DNA of 64,000 bases. Origin: Flavisolibacter nicotianae. Its GTDB lineage: Bacteria > Bacteroidota > Bacteroidia > Chitinophagales > Chitinophagaceae. The stretch lies in NCBI RefSeq assembly GCF_003628535.1, contig NZ_RBCI01000007.1, positions 62,001 through 126,000 of the forward strand, in the 5' to 3' direction. Positions 35,288-45,038 of the stretch are shown one piece after another. The translations under genes and the position numbers were made by a program. Under the pieces are notes generated by a model that ran no database searches, was not told the DNA's origin, and worked only from the letters and a program-made list of their open reading frames with translations. How positions within the stretch are numbered: the first letter of the stretch is position 1; every line of letters starts with the position of its first letter.

Positions 35288-35755
35288 TTAAAAGATAAAT
35301 CGTGCGCTGAAACCGACGGCAGCGGGCTCGAAGGAAAATTGTTTAACGAAGTTTAATTCAGGTTTCCAGTCGATGGAAAGATTGACGGGAACAGCAGGAA
35401 AGACAAAGTCGAGACCAACCGCACCTTGTGCACCGAAATTGCGGCCGCCGCCAAATCCTGCATAAGCACCGGCGCCCCAGAACCAGGTCAGGCCGGATGT
35501 ACCCAAAGGTTTGTACTTTTCTATAAGAATGCCCAGCGCAACCGGATCGCTGAATGAAAATAACCCTTCGACGGCAAGATCGGGTTTTAAAAAACGTCTA
35601 TAGGTGATCGAATGGTTGATGACGGCATCTTTGCTGCTGATGCGGATGCCTAATTGGTTTGGCTTTTCACCTTGCGGTGCCGCATCTTGCGCCAAAGCTG
35701 TTTGAAAGCTAAAGACAAACAATACAACCAACCACTGACAAATACCTTTCTTCAT
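35288..35755 (-). CDS. Small secreted outer-membrane beta-barrel-like protein
   Basis: 155-residue protein with a signal peptide (MKKGICQWLVVLFVFSFQTALAQ) and a mature part of alternating polar/hydrophobic residues and glycines (LGIRISSKDAVINHSITYRRFL, FWGAGAYAGFGGGRNFGAQGAVGLDFVF) that ends in the aromatic FSARFIF typical of outer-membrane barrels. It fits a small 6- to 8-stranded barrel of unknown function. It sits alone on the minus strand between the regulator and the OstA gene. Confidence 0.75.
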   Translation of the reverse strand: MKKGICQWLVVLFVFSFQTALAQDAAPQGEKPNQLGIRISSKDAVINHSITYRRFLKPDLAVEGLFSFSDPVALGILIEKYKPLGTSGLTWFWGAGAYAGFGGGRNFGAQGAVGLDFVFPAVPVNLSIDWKPELNFVKQFSFEPAAVGFSARFIF

Positions 35756-35866
35756 GCGTTATTTTTAGGCAAAACGAAGGAATGCAGTGCATATTGTACC
35801 TGCGGCGGAAAGGATCGTGGTTGTTTGCCGGAAATGTGATCAGCGGTCAAAACAGGCTGATTGTTG

Positions 35867-37438
35867 TTACTCGAACAATTCGTATTTGGTCTTGGGACGC
35901 CGGGCTTCGAGCCACCGGAAATTGGCAAGCCTGGACTTTTGGGGATCTGTTTGTTTGATCGGTGTGACGGTTCCGTTGACAGAGCTTCTCAGTACAACCT
36001 TTTGTAAATCGCCTTTCAGGAAATAAAGGTCAATGGCATCGCTCTGCGTTTGGTTAACGCTGGTAAAAGCGCTGTCCTTATCCTGGATGAAATAGACGGA
36101 TTCCGCCGCTCCTTTGGTTCGCACCGAATCGAGCACGCCTTCTTTGAAAAAGCCATCCATGCGGGTACCCTTGATCTGGTTGTACACGCCCTGCTGCACT
36201 TCCGAGATCATAAAGCTGTTTTCCCATGCCTTGACGTACTGCGGCTTTTTATTTTTGGTATATAGAAGAATGGTATCGCCGGTTATCTGGCTCCGCTTGC
36301 TCCATACAACCGGGTTTTGATACAAACGAAAAACGGAGTCTTTAAATGAATAGAACAAACTATCGCTTACCGACTGCACCGAATCGGAGAAGACCCTGAC
36401 ATTCCGGTAGGCCTCAAAATAGCGGTTGGTGCTGTCCTTCGGATTGGGCTTTCTTGCTTTTTTCGTTGTGTCTACAAACAGGTCGGACAGCCGTGCCGAA
36501 AAAAGCGTATCGGCGGCGATATAGATGGAATCCTTTTCCTGCCGTATGATCATCAGGGGCTTGTTTGTTGCCAGGAAGGCTTCTGTTTTCTTGTTGGCAA
36601 AAATGCGGTCGGCGAGGATGTTGATCCCTTTGGCCGTATCGATCAATACGCCCCGGCCTTCGATCTGGATAATTCCTGTTTCGTCATCGGAAGCGATGCG
36701 GTCGCCAACGACAGTCAGCGATTTATCAACGATGGTGGTGCGTTGTGTAAAATCTGCTTTGCCCGCCTGCAGATCGTAATAGCCTTCGCTTGTTTTGATG
36801 ACACGGCCGCTGCTGTCGCGAATCGTCGTCGCGGCAATAAAACGGGCTATGCGTGTTTCTGTGTTGTACAAAATGGAATCGGAAAGAACGGTGTAACCCG
36901 GGTCTTTCATCACCACGTTTTGTTTAAAATAAATATCATGAATGTCGGCGTAATACGTGCCTTCGCGGCTGGTAACCGTCGTCCGCTTGTTGACCACTTT
37001 ACCGCCGTTGGTATACGTGCCGATCCTTCTCGCCACATCGTATTCAAGAGCAGGTGTTGTCAGTGTTCCCTGCCCATCGGTCAAACGCACATTGCCATTG
37101 AGGTAGGCGTATTTGCGGTCGTACTGGTACCGTAGTGTATTCGACCAGACTTTCGCTGTATCGCTGTCGTTGATGTACACGTGTCCAAAAGCGGAGAACG
37201 TTTTTTCCGTGGCGTTCAACACGCAACTGTCCGTGGTAAATAGAGTTGTTCCCTGTTTTAGCCGCACATTTCCCGCCAGAATTTGAAGTTGCGTGCCATT
37301 CGGTAAATTCCGGACCTGAAGGTTTTTTGCATTTAGAATCTGGACGGAGGAAACGGTATCACCCGGAACAGCTTGTCCAAAGCCGAAAAATGAAGACAGG
37401 AGAAAAAAAAAGAAAACAGAGAAATGCTTGCAGTTCAT
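35867..37438 (-). CDS. OstA/LptA-like lipopolysaccharide-transport protein
   Basis: 523-residue periplasmic protein with signal peptide (ends FGFGQ). It consists of OstA-type beta strand repeats: ILAGNVRLKQGTTLFTTDSCVLNATEKTFSAFGHVYI, TLRYQYDRKYAYLNGNVRLTDGQGTLTTPALEYD, and more. In Gram-negative bacteria such beta-jellyroll proteins form the periplasmic bridge carrying LPS to LptD. Bacteroidota carry a long version, which this length matches. It lies 7 bases after the MlaD-like gene and close to a divergent LptD, consistent with an LPS-export role. Confidence 0.88.
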   Translation of the reverse strand: MNCKHFSVFFFFLLSSFFGFGQAVPGDTVSSVQILNAKNLQVRNLPNGTQLQILAGNVRLKQGTTLFTTDSCVLNATEKTFSAFGHVYINDSDTAKVWSNTLRYQYDRKYAYLNGNVRLTDGQGTLTTPALEYDVARRIGTYTNGGKVVNKRTTVTSREGTYYADIHDIYFKQNVVMKDPGYTVLSDSILYNTETRIARFIAATTIRDSSGRVIKTSEGYYDLQAGKADFTQRTTIVDKSLTVVGDRIASDDETGIIQIEGRGVLIDTAKGINILADRIFANKKTEAFLATNKPLMIIRQEKDSIYIAADTLFSARLSDLFVDTTKKARKPNPKDSTNRYFEAYRNVRVFSDSVQSVSDSLFYSFKDSVFRLYQNPVVWSKRSQITGDTILLYTKNKKPQYVKAWENSFMISEVQQGVYNQIKGTRMDGFFKEGVLDSVRTKGAAESVYFIQDKDSAFTSVNQTQSDAIDLYFLKGDLQKVVLRSSVNGTVTPIKQTDPQKSRLANFRWLEARRPKTKYELFE

Positions 37439-37445
37439 TCGTCAG

Positions 37446-38450
37446 TTACCGCGGTAAGGTATCCTTTGGTGCTGGCGAAGTTATAGGTTCGCCGGCGTTC
37501 TTGCCACCGAATACGGAAATATTAACGTAGCGTTTCGGGTGGATGCGGATATCGTCGAAAAGGATTTCCGCACTCAGCGCCACCTTGTCAAGACGCGACG
37601 AGACATTACCCAGACGGTCGTACAATTGCCGGTCGTTCATCAACAACCCAAGTGTTCCGCTGTTGGTATTAAACCGGGTAATGGTGGATTGCAATTCGCC
37701 GATGGTCGACTGCAAAGCCGATACAACACCTTCAATATTGGCATTGGCAAGACGCGATGTTGTGACCTCCACGTTACGAAGCGAACTGTTGATGACATCG
37801 TTGTTGCGGGCAAGGTTGCCTGTGATGGCATTGACGTTGCCCATCGACTGGGCAAGAGCGCCGGTCTGTACATCGAGAAGCTTTGATAACTGTGCTGAGG
37901 AAACCGTCAGGTTGCTTACCAGGTCGCGGAGGTTGCTTTTGGTATGCGGATCAAAAATGCTGTTCAGACCACCGATCACGATTTTTAGCGAGTCAAATGT
38001 TTCGTTCAAACGGGTAAGGGTAGGAGCCACCTGCGCCTGCAGGTTACTCAGCAAGCTCATATCGGTGCGGGTGCTAATGGTATCGCCGGATTTCAGGTAA
38101 AGGTTGGCGGGGCCTTTTTCAATATTGATATAGGGCGAGCCGAGGAGAGAACCGTCGATGATGGCGATGGAATTGCGGGGAATGGCAATGGCTTTGTCGA
38201 CATGCAATTCAACGATGATGCTGTTCACCTCCTTGTCTGCCGGTACGAATTCGGCAACGGTCCCCACGTTAAGACCATTGATCTTCACCTGGTTTGATTT
38301 GGACAGACCGCCAATATCCGGGAAGCGAGCATACAAAACAAAAGGCTTGGAAAAAACGCTCTTGCCTTTCAAGAAATTAAATCCGATGACTAAGATGAGA
38401 ATGGCGGCAATGGCGAGGAGACCAACTTTGACTTCGTTCGAAAGCTTCAT
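37446..38450 (-). CDS. MlaD-like MCE domain protein
   Basis: 334-residue protein: one N-terminal membrane anchor (VKVGLLAIAAILILVIGFNFL), an MCE domain (about 35-115: YARFPDIGGLSKSNQVKINGLNVGTV, DGSLLGSPYINIEKG) and a long helical tail (LLSNLQAQVAPTLTRLNETFDSLK and following). MCE proteins form periplasmic hexameric rings of lipid-transfer ABC systems; the matching permease and ATPase are not in this window. It is the first gene of a pair with OstA. Confidence 0.92.
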   Translation of the reverse strand: MKLSNEVKVGLLAIAAILILVIGFNFLKGKSVFSKPFVLYARFPDIGGLSKSNQVKINGLNVGTVAEFVPADKEVNSIIVELHVDKAIAIPRNSIAIIDGSLLGSPYINIEKGPANLYLKSGDTISTRTDMSLLSNLQAQVAPTLTRLNETFDSLKIVIGGLNSIFDPHTKSNLRDLVSNLTVSSAQLSKLLDVQTGALAQSMGNVNAITGNLARNNDVINSSLRNVEVTTSRLANANIEGVVSALQSTIGELQSTITRFNTNSGTLGLLMNDRQLYDRLGNVSSRLDKVALSAEILFDDIRIHPKRYVNISVFGGKNAGEPITSPAPKDTLPR

Positions 38451-38576
38451 GCAATTATGTTTTCTTCTGGTGTTATGTGCCGAATCAAACTAAAAATAAA
38501 CAATAATTCCGTTACTACAGGTTCAGTCACCAACAGCCACAGCCGAAGGTTTAAAAAATCATACCAAATGTGGATA

Positions 38577-38611
38577 ACAAAAAAGCCGTGCATCTGCATG
38601 GCCCGGCTTTT
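38577..38611 (-). terminator. Terminator of the amidase pair
   Basis: Outer stem AAAAGCCG/CGGCTTTT (38581..38588, 38604..38611) around an inner GCAT/ATGC pairing. On the minus strand it ends in TTTTTT. It is 16 bases past the stop codon of the second amidase gene. Confidence 0.8.
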
Positions 38612-38626
38612 ACGTTTGTGCTTCCG

Positions 38627-39646
38627 TTATTTGGGTTCAACGGCTGTATGATTGTCGAGTGCTTTTAAAAACCGTTCATCGATTGTTGCAGCAGGAGCAT
38701 TGTTGTTGTCTGCCGAAGTCTGGTAGGGCGTTTGCTTTTTTTCGAGCCATGAAATGTAGTTGTGCACGGCCTTGGTGATGCACCCTGCAATTTCCTGTTG
38801 GCCGTTTTCGCTGTTCAGGTAGGCTTCTTCCTGTGGGTTGGTAATAAAACCGGTTTCCACGAGAATGCTTGGCATGGCCGTCGCCTGCAACACCCAGATA
38901 CCGACCTGCCGCTGTTTGGGGCCACCGCTGATACGGCCTACCTTTGAAAACTGCTCTTCCACCATTTGCGAAAGAATGGCGCTGCGATTGCCGAACTGTT
39001 TTGTTTTCACCAGCGACAGGGCAATAAATTCCGGGGAGTTGGGGTCGATGTCGCCGTATTTTTCCTTGTAGTTGTCTTCCGCCAGCATGGGTGCGTTTTC
39101 CCGCACGGCAATCTCTTTATCCTCGGCTTTGTGTGCTCCCCAAATATAGGTTTGTGTTCCTTTTTCCCTTGTGTTGGGCACTTCGTAATAATGCCAGATC
39201 GGCACTTTACGGGTGTGCTTTTTCTTTTTGCGGCCTTTGCCGGTATAGTAAACTTCGGTGCGGTAACCCGAAATCTCCTTGTGTTGAATCGGCGGCATGG
39301 CGTTGACGTGGATGGAGATAAACAGGTCGCCGCGGTTGCGGTTTGCAATGTTGGCCCGTTCGCGTAGATCCACGATGTCTTCTGTCGGCCGGGTTTCAAT
39401 GACTTTGATTTCAGGGAAATCCTGTTTGACTTGTGCCACCAATTTCTTGGCAACAGCTAAACAAATCTCGTCTTCATAGGAATAGGTTCCTTTGGCTCCG
39501 TTATGGCCGCCACCGGCCATTATACCATGGCCGGCGTCAATGATGATCGTACGCAGCACCTGTTGTTTCGGTGGCGCCGGAGCAAATGAGGTAAGCACTG
39601 CGGACAGTGGAAGAATGGAAAGGAAAAGAAATGTCTTTTTAAACAT
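38627..39646 (-). CDS. N-acetylmuramoyl-L-alanine amidase (Amidase_3), copy 2
   Basis: 339-residue secreted enzyme (signal peptide ends in FAPAPP) that cleaves the bond between N-acetylmuramic acid and L-alanine in peptidoglycan. The Amidase_3 zinc residues are visible in IIDAGHG, SYEDEICLAV and SIHVNA, with a closing ATAMPSILVETGFITN. A basic insertion of about 40 residues (GKGRKKKKHTRKVP and on) sits between the second and third zinc motifs. It is the downstream member of a tandem pair with 39682..40698 (35 bases apart), both ending at a common terminator. Confidence 0.93.
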   Translation of the reverse strand: MFKKTFLFLSILPLSAVLTSFAPAPPKQQVLRTIIIDAGHGIMAGGGHNGAKGTYSYEDEICLAVAKKLVAQVKQDFPEIKVIETRPTEDIVDLRERANIANRNRGDLFISIHVNAMPPIQHKEISGYRTEVYYTGKGRKKKKHTRKVPIWHYYEVPNTREKGTQTYIWGAHKAEDKEIAVRENAPMLAEDNYKEKYGDIDPNSPEFIALSLVKTKQFGNRSAILSQMVEEQFSKVGRISGGPKQRQVGIWVLQATAMPSILVETGFITNPQEEAYLNSENGQQEIAGCITKAVHNYISWLEKKQTPYQTSADNNNAPAATIDERFLKALDNHTAVEPK

Positions 39647-39681
39647 ATTGGATTTTTTCAGAGAGGTGACAGAATAGACTG

Positions 39682-40698
39682 CTAAACTAAGTTGTTTTTA
39701 TGTTTTTTCTCCGGCAGCAGAAAGGCAACGGTTTTGATCTCGCGGTTGGCCGGTTCCCTGTTGTCTTCATTTCTCGACGGATCGAGTGAGGCAAGGTATG
39801 CCTTGACAGCATTGATCATATCGGCAACAATCTCTTCCTGGCCCTGCTGGCTATTCATGTATTCTTCTTCTTCCTTGTTCGAAATAAAACCGGCCTCCAC
39901 CAAAATGCTCGGCATACCTGTGGCATGAAGCACCCAAATACCTTTTTCATTGCGTTGCTTGACACCGCGGTTGATGCGTCCCCGCTTCTCAAATTCCTCC
40001 TGCACCAATTCGGCAAGCTTCAGGCTTTTCTTAAAATACTTCTGCGTATAGATCAACTTCAGGGCGTTGAACACAGGATCGTTGTCCTGCGGTGCGGCTG
40101 CACTGTCGTCTTCAAACGACGCGAATTCCGCATTATCGCCAACCAGTTGTTCTTTGTGCGAATTTTCTTTGGCCGTCCAGATATAGGTTTCCGTGCCTTT
40201 CGATACATTGGCCACGTAAACGTTTTCGTATTGCGGCACCTGCACCGTCACCTTCCGGCGTTTTTTTCCCTTGCCTTTTACAATTTCCTTTTCTGTATAG
40301 CCCGACACCCGGCGTTCGTTCCAGCCACCCGGAGCCCTTCCGGCCGAATTGCAATGGATACTGATAAACAGGTCGGCCTTCGATGCATTTGCAAAATTGG
40401 CGCGGTAGCGCAAACCTTCGGTTTTATTTCGACCATTGCCCGGAATTACGTCTGTCGTTCGGGTAAAAAGCACTTTAACGGAAGGCAGCTCGGTCGCCAG
40501 CCTGTCGCCGAGTTTTTTGCCAAGTGCCAGTGTAATCTGTGCTTCGGTGGAGATCAAACCGTCGGCTCCCTGGTCGGCGCCGCCATGGCCCGGGTCAATG
40601 ATGATGGTTTTTACCGGCGCCGGTTTTTCGGCCGTAAATGATACGAATGCCAACAGGACGATCGTAAAGGGTACCAGGAAAACACGTTTTTTAAGCAT
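39682..40698 (-). CDS. N-acetylmuramoyl-L-alanine amidase (Amidase_3), copy 1
   Basis: 338-residue paralogue of the downstream amidase. It has a signal peptide (VFLVPFTIVLLAFVSFTA), zinc motifs IIDPGHGG, STEAQITLAL and SIHCNS, and the closing HATGMPSILVEAGFIS. The same place carries a charged insertion (KGKGKKRRKVTVQVPQYEN). The acidic/basic tail after the catalytic domain (ASLDPSRNEDNREPANREIK) is longer than in its neighbour. Tandem amidase duplication next to LPS-export genes suggests a shared role in cell separation or wall remodelling. Divergent from the LptD gene. Confidence 0.93.
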   Translation of the reverse strand: MLKKRVFLVPFTIVLLAFVSFTAEKPAPVKTIIIDPGHGGADQGADGLISTEAQITLALGKKLGDRLATELPSVKVLFTRTTDVIPGNGRNKTEGLRYRANFANASKADLFISIHCNSAGRAPGGWNERRVSGYTEKEIVKGKGKKRRKVTVQVPQYENVYVANVSKGTETYIWTAKENSHKEQLVGDNAEFASFEDDSAAAPQDNDPVFNALKLIYTQKYFKKSLKLAELVQEEFEKRGRINRGVKQRNEKGIWVLHATGMPSILVEAGFISNKEEEEYMNSQQGQEEIVADMINAVKAYLASLDPSRNEDNREPANREIKTVAFLLPEKKHKNNLV

Positions 40699-40735
40699 AT
40701 CAGATTCGTATAACGGTTTAGTATTTTCTTCACAA

Positions 40736-40764
40736 TTGACTTAAGAGGCAAACAACTACTTTTG
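40736..40764 (+). promoter_or_regulatory. lptD promoter (TTG-N18-TACTTTTG)
   Basis: TTG at 40736..40738 and TACTTTTG at 40757..40764 fit the Bacteroidota promoter pattern with an 18-base spacer. The predicted start is only a few bases before the ATG at 40775, so the leader would be very short. Confidence 0.5.
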
Positions 40765-40774
40765 TTCACACCTT

Positions 40775-43549
40775 ATGTCCGGACTGCACAAATTTAATTT
40801 CAAAAAATTATGTGTTCTTTTCGCAGCGTCACTTTTTTGCACTACGCTAACGTACCGGGCAAAGGCCGACTGCAAAAAGACCGGTGAAAATTACGGTAGT
40901 TTAACGACGGCAACAAGCTCTCTTCACAATCAACGTTTGCCTCTCGTGCAAGACACGATACCGCCTTCCCCGAGACAAACGGTTAAGCAGCCCGCTGTAA
41001 CCCGACGCGACACTACGGCCCCGGCCACGCCGGCTGACACGTTACCCAAACGGGTGAATACCGATACACTGCCCGCAACACCGCACATCGATAGTTTTAA
41101 CATCCGTATATCCAAGGACACCCTGGATGCACCCGTGCACTACCAGGCTGAAGACAGTGCCGTACTGCTGGTGAAGGAGCAAAAATTTTACCTCTACGGG
41201 AAAACAAAAACCGAATACAAAGACGTTGTCATCAATGCACCGACAACGATCGTCGACCAGCAATCCAACGTGCTGACGGCGCTTGGCTCAAAAGACAGCG
41301 CAGGAAACATTCTTACCCGGGCAACGTTCAAGCAGGGTTCGTCCAATTTTGAAAGCGAGTCGTTCGAATACAATTTCAAAACACAAAAAGGTCTAACGAA
41401 AAACACTTATACCCACGAGGGAGAGATGTACATCAAGGCGACGGTGTCAAAAAAAATCGATCCGAGCACGGTGTACATTAAAGAAGGATATTTTACGACC
41501 TGTAACCTGGACGATCCGCATTTTGCCTTCAAATCAAACAAGCTAAAAGTTATCAGCAACAAGATCGCTGTATCGGGACCAACGCACCCCGAATTTGAGG
41601 GCATACCGATACCGATTTACCTTCCCTTCGGGATCTATCCCTTGTTTACGGGCCGGCATTCCGGCCTGCTGGCACCGCAGTTTACCAACAACCAGCAGTT
41701 TGGGATCGGGCTGGAAGGCCTTGGTTATTACCATGTGTTGAATGACTACTTCGATGTAACTGTGCGGACAAATATTTATTCGTATGGCGGATGGAACCTG
41801 AGCTTAACGCCTTCCTACCGGAAGCGCTACCGCTATAGTGGCTCGTTTAATCTTTCCATCAACCACACCAAGTTTGCGTTTAAGGGAGATCCCGATTACA
41901 ACCTGGTCAAAACCTTCCAGATCAACTGGAGCCACAGCGTTGATTCGAGAGCGAAACCGGGAACCTCGTTCAGTGCTTCGGTCAACGCCGGTTCCACACG
42001 CTACAATCAATATATTCCCAACAACCCGTACCGCAACTTCCAGAACCAGCTTTATTCGTCGATTGCCTATTCGCGGCAATGGCAGGGCAAACCCTATTCG
42101 CTTACGCTCAGTGCCAACCATAACCAGAACAACACCAGCCGCCTGATCAACATTATCCTGCCTGATGCCGGATTTTCGGTTGCCACGCAATATCCCTTCC
42201 AGCGGAAAGAGATGGTAGGCACGCCGAAATGGTACGAAAAGATCGGCATTGGTTATAGTGGTGTGGCCCGCAACCAGGTTTCGTTTTACGATACGGGGCA
42301 CGTCAGTATCGCCAAGATTATGGATACGCTTCAATGGGGAGCCCAGCATCGTTTCCCGATCAACCTGCAGCTGCCGGCAATGGGAAACTTCTTTGTCAGC
42401 CCTTCGATCAACTACGAGGAAACCTGGTATACCCACCGTTTTTCGCGGCGCTGGGATTCGGTGAACCAAAAGGTCGACACGGTTTCGTCACAGAAAGGCT
42501 TTTTCCGTGACCAGCAAATGAGTTTTGGCCTTGGATTGAACACCAATATTTATGGCATGTTCACTTTTGGGAAAAATTCGCGGATCAAAGCCATCCGCCA
42601 CGTGATCCGCCCGACAGTGGGTTTCAGCTACAAGCCGAATATTTCCAAACGGAATTATGATATCGTCCAGGTGAATGCCAATGGTCAAAGGCTTGCCCTG
42701 CCGCAGTTTGAAGGCAATTTATTTTCTCCATACTCCTACGGCCGGTTTGGCGGTTTGACGTTTTCTCTCGACAACAACATTGAAATGAAAGTGCGGGGGA
42801 AAAAAGATTCGGCAGACCGGAAAGTAAAACTGATCGACGGGTTGACCTTCAGCAGTGCTTACAATTTTCTCGATACGGCGTTCAAATTGCAGCCGATCGC
42901 GATGAGCCTGCGTACAACCCTTTTTGATAAAATCAGCATTTCCGCCAGCGGTCAGCTTGACCCTTACCAGGTTCAAAACGGCCTGCGCATCAACCGCTTT
43001 GTCTGGCAGGGTAGTCGCTTTACGCTGGGCCGTTTTACAGGAGGAAGCGTGTCGGCCTCCACTTCGTTTCAAAGCAAGCCAAAAGACGGAAAGAAAGTGA
43101 CGCAGGAACCGGGGCGAACGACGATCACTGATCCACGCTTGCTTGCCGACCAGCAAATGCTGGCCGATTACATGCGGCAAAACCCGGCCGAATTTGTGGA
43201 CTTCAACATCAACTGGTCGGTCAATCTTTCCTATTCACTGACGCTAAACCGCCGGTTGAAACAGGATTACAGCGGCTACACCTCGGAAGTCTATTCCAGT
43301 GTTTCGTTCAACAACAGCTTCAACCTGACTCCCAAATGGAACTTCAGCACGCAGGGCTTTTATGATTTCAACACAAAGCAGATCACGATGTTCACCATGA
43401 ACATCGCACGAGAAATGCACTGCTGGCAAATGTCGATTGGTGTGACGCCTATCGGCAGCTACAAATTTTTCAACATCAGCCTGAGTCCGAAGTCCGGCAT
43501 TCTGCGTGACCTGCGCATCAACCGCACACGTTACTTCTACAATTATTAA
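40775..43549 (+). CDS. LptD-like lipopolysaccharide-assembly protein
   Basis: 924-residue outer-membrane protein: N-terminal signal, a Thr/Pro/Ala-rich linker (about 50-105), an OstA-like beta-jellyroll domain (about 125-230: QKFYLYGKTKTEYKDVVINAPTTIVDQQSN, GEMYIKATVSKKI), the YFTTCNLDDPHFAFKSNKLKVI segment, and a long beta barrel of aromatic-ended strands reaching the final Tyr. LptD inserts lipopolysaccharide into the outer leaflet. The length matches Bacteroidota homologs. It lies close to OstA, an MCE protein and two amidases, consistent with envelope biogenesis. Confidence 0.9.
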   Translation: MSGLHKFNFKKLCVLFAASLFCTTLTYRAKADCKKTGENYGSLTTATSSLHNQRLPLVQDTIPPSPRQTVKQPAVTRRDTTAPATPADTLPKRVNTDTLPATPHIDSFNIRISKDTLDAPVHYQAEDSAVLLVKEQKFYLYGKTKTEYKDVVINAPTTIVDQQSNVLTALGSKDSAGNILTRATFKQGSSNFESESFEYNFKTQKGLTKNTYTHEGEMYIKATVSKKIDPSTVYIKEGYFTTCNLDDPHFAFKSNKLKVISNKIAVSGPTHPEFEGIPIPIYLPFGIYPLFTGRHSGLLAPQFTNNQQFGIGLEGLGYYHVLNDYFDVTVRTNIYSYGGWNLSLTPSYRKRYRYSGSFNLSINHTKFAFKGDPDYNLVKTFQINWSHSVDSRAKPGTSFSASVNAGSTRYNQYIPNNPYRNFQNQLYSSIAYSRQWQGKPYSLTLSANHNQNNTSRLINIILPDAGFSVATQYPFQRKEMVGTPKWYEKIGIGYSGVARNQVSFYDTGHVSIAKIMDTLQWGAQHRFPINLQLPAMGNFFVSPSINYEETWYTHRFSRRWDSVNQKVDTVSSQKGFFRDQQMSFGLGLNTNIYGMFTFGKNSRIKAIRHVIRPTVGFSYKPNISKRNYDIVQVNANGQRLALPQFEGNLFSPYSYGRFGGLTFSLDNNIEMKVRGKKDSADRKVKLIDGLTFSSAYNFLDTAFKLQPIAMSLRTTLFDKISISASGQLDPYQVQNGLRINRFVWQGSRFTLGRFTGGSVSASTSFQSKPKDGKKVTQEPGRTTITDPRLLADQQMLADYMRQNPAEFVDFNINWSVNLSYSLTLNRRLKQDYSGYTSEVYSSVSFNNSFNLTPKWNFSTQGFYDFNTKQITMFTMNIAREMHCWQMSIGVTPIGSYKFFNISLSPKSGILRDLRINRTRYFYNY

Positions 43550-43565
43550 GCGGACTGATTGTCGG

Positions 43566-44303
43566 TTAATGCAGGTGCGAGGTATAATAATCACGCATCA
43601 GTTCGAACGCTTCCATCTTCAGTTGGTGGGCGGTTTTTCCCTGCACGTCGATGGGCGCTAGAAAATGCATTTCAACCCGTTTGAATGGCCAGAAGTAAAA
43701 AGGCTTACGGGGCATGACATCGGCCGTATGGAAGATCAATGCGGGGATGATGGGCTTTTGCGTATCGAGAGCCAGCTTGAAAGCGCCGTCGTGAAAACGT
43801 TGCAGCGGCTCTTTGGATTTGTTGCGGGTTCCTTCCGGGTAAATACACATGTGCAGGCCCTGTTCCAGCACTTCTTTCATTTTGCCATAACTGGCCCGCC
43901 GGCTTTCTTCATTTTTCCGGTCAACCAGTACGGCGCCTCGCTTGTATACAATTCCGAAGATGGGAATTTTGGCCATCTCGATTTTTGCGATGGTTTTATT
44001 GGGACCAGGGATGGCAGGGGAGGAGATCGGAGGATCAAGCAGCGAATTGTGGTTGCAGATCACGACGTAGTTTTTCCCCTTCTTAAAATGCTCACGGCCG
44101 ATAAAGCGGCGGCGCACGAAGCTAAGCGGCAAAAATGTGTTCATCCAGGCGGAATAGAACAAATAGGCAACGGCCGAGCGTTTCGGTTCGGGCCACAGAA
44201 CTGACAGACCAATCGGGATCACAAACAGGATGAGGGTGACGATAAAGACGATGATTGCCCAAAGCGCCATCACACGGCCGAGAATATTTTTCAAAATCTG
44301 CAC
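43566..44303 (-). CDS. plsC: 1-acyl-sn-glycerol-3-phosphate acyltransferase (PlsC)
   Basis: 245-residue membrane-associated enzyme that acylates lysophosphatidic acid to phosphatidic acid. The catalytic NHX4D motif (CNHNSLLDPP), the KIEMAKIPIFG stretch and the substrate-site YPEGTRNKS are all present, and two N-terminal hydrophobic helices anchor it. The longest frame begins with GTG at 44303; an internal ATG at 44270 is an alternative start. It converges with lptD. Confidence 0.92.
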   Translation of the reverse strand: MQILKNILGRVMALWAIIVFIVTLILFVIPIGLSVLWPEPKRSAVAYLFYSAWMNTFLPLSFVRRRFIGREHFKKGKNYVVICNHNSLLDPPISSPAIPGPNKTIAKIEMAKIPIFGIVYKRGAVLVDRKNEESRRASYGKMKEVLEQGLHMCIYPEGTRNKSKEPLQRFHDGAFKLALDTQKPIIPALIFHTADVMPRKPFYFWPFKRVEMHFLAPIDVQGKTAHQLKMEAFELMRDYYTSHLH

Positions 44304-44366
44304 GGTAGAATAAAGGTTTTGAACGGTGAAAACTTGCTTACTTGTTTCGTGAATCGAATGTCTTGT

Positions 44367-45038
44367 TTACAGTGCCCAGTCAATCGGATCCATTCCTTTT
44401 TTCATGAGATACTGGTTGGTTTTGGAAAAATGGCGGCAACCGAAAAAACCATTGTTGGCAGATAACGGTGACGGATGGGCCGCTTTCAGCACGTGATGTT
44501 TTTTTGTATCGATGAGCGAAATTTTTTCCTGCGCAAACCGTCCCCATAAGAGGAAGACGACATCCGTTTTCAGTTCGGAGACTCTGTGAATGACCGTATC
44601 TGTAAAATGGTGCCAGCCGATCTTTGCATGGCTCATTGGCTCACCGGCCCGCACGGTCAGCGACGCATTGAGCAAAAGCACGCCCTGGCGGGCCCAGGGT
44701 GTCAGGTTGCCGGTTTTGGGCATTGGTACCCCAACGTCCTCGTGCAACTCTTTAAAAATATTGATCAGCGAAGGCGGAAAAGGAACGCCGTCATTGACCG
44801 AAAAACTCAGCCCCATTGCCTGCCGCGGACCGTGGTATGGATCCTGTCCTAACAACACCACCTTCACGGAATCGAAAGGTGTTTGCGCAAAGGCATTGAA
44901 GATGAGTGAGCCTGGAGGATAAATGGTCTTGCCCTGCGCTTTTTCGGTCTTTAGGTGTTCGGAAATTTGTTTGAAATAGGGCTTTTTGAATTCATCTTCC
45001 AAAATCTCCTTCCATGATTCTTCAATCTTGACGTTCAT
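44367..45038 (-). CDS. ung: Uracil-DNA glycosylase
   Basis: 223-residue enzyme that removes uracil from DNA in base-excision repair. Family motifs: the catalytic-water GQDPYHG, NIFKELHEDVG, LLLNASLTV, and the leucine-loop HPSPLSA. Residues and length (223) match bacterial Ung. The ATG at 45038 gives MNVKIEESWKEIL; an in-frame Met at 45134 would add 32 residues not found in the family. Confidence 0.97.
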   Translation of the reverse strand: MNVKIEESWKEILEDEFKKPYFKQISEHLKTEKAQGKTIYPPGSLIFNAFAQTPFDSVKVVLLGQDPYHGPRQAMGLSFSVNDGVPFPPSLINIFKELHEDVGVPMPKTGNLTPWARQGVLLLNASLTVRAGEPMSHAKIGWHHFTDTVIHRVSELKTDVVFLLWGRFAQEKISLIDTKKHHVLKAAHPSPLSANNGFFGCRHFSKTNQYLMKKGMDPIDWAL

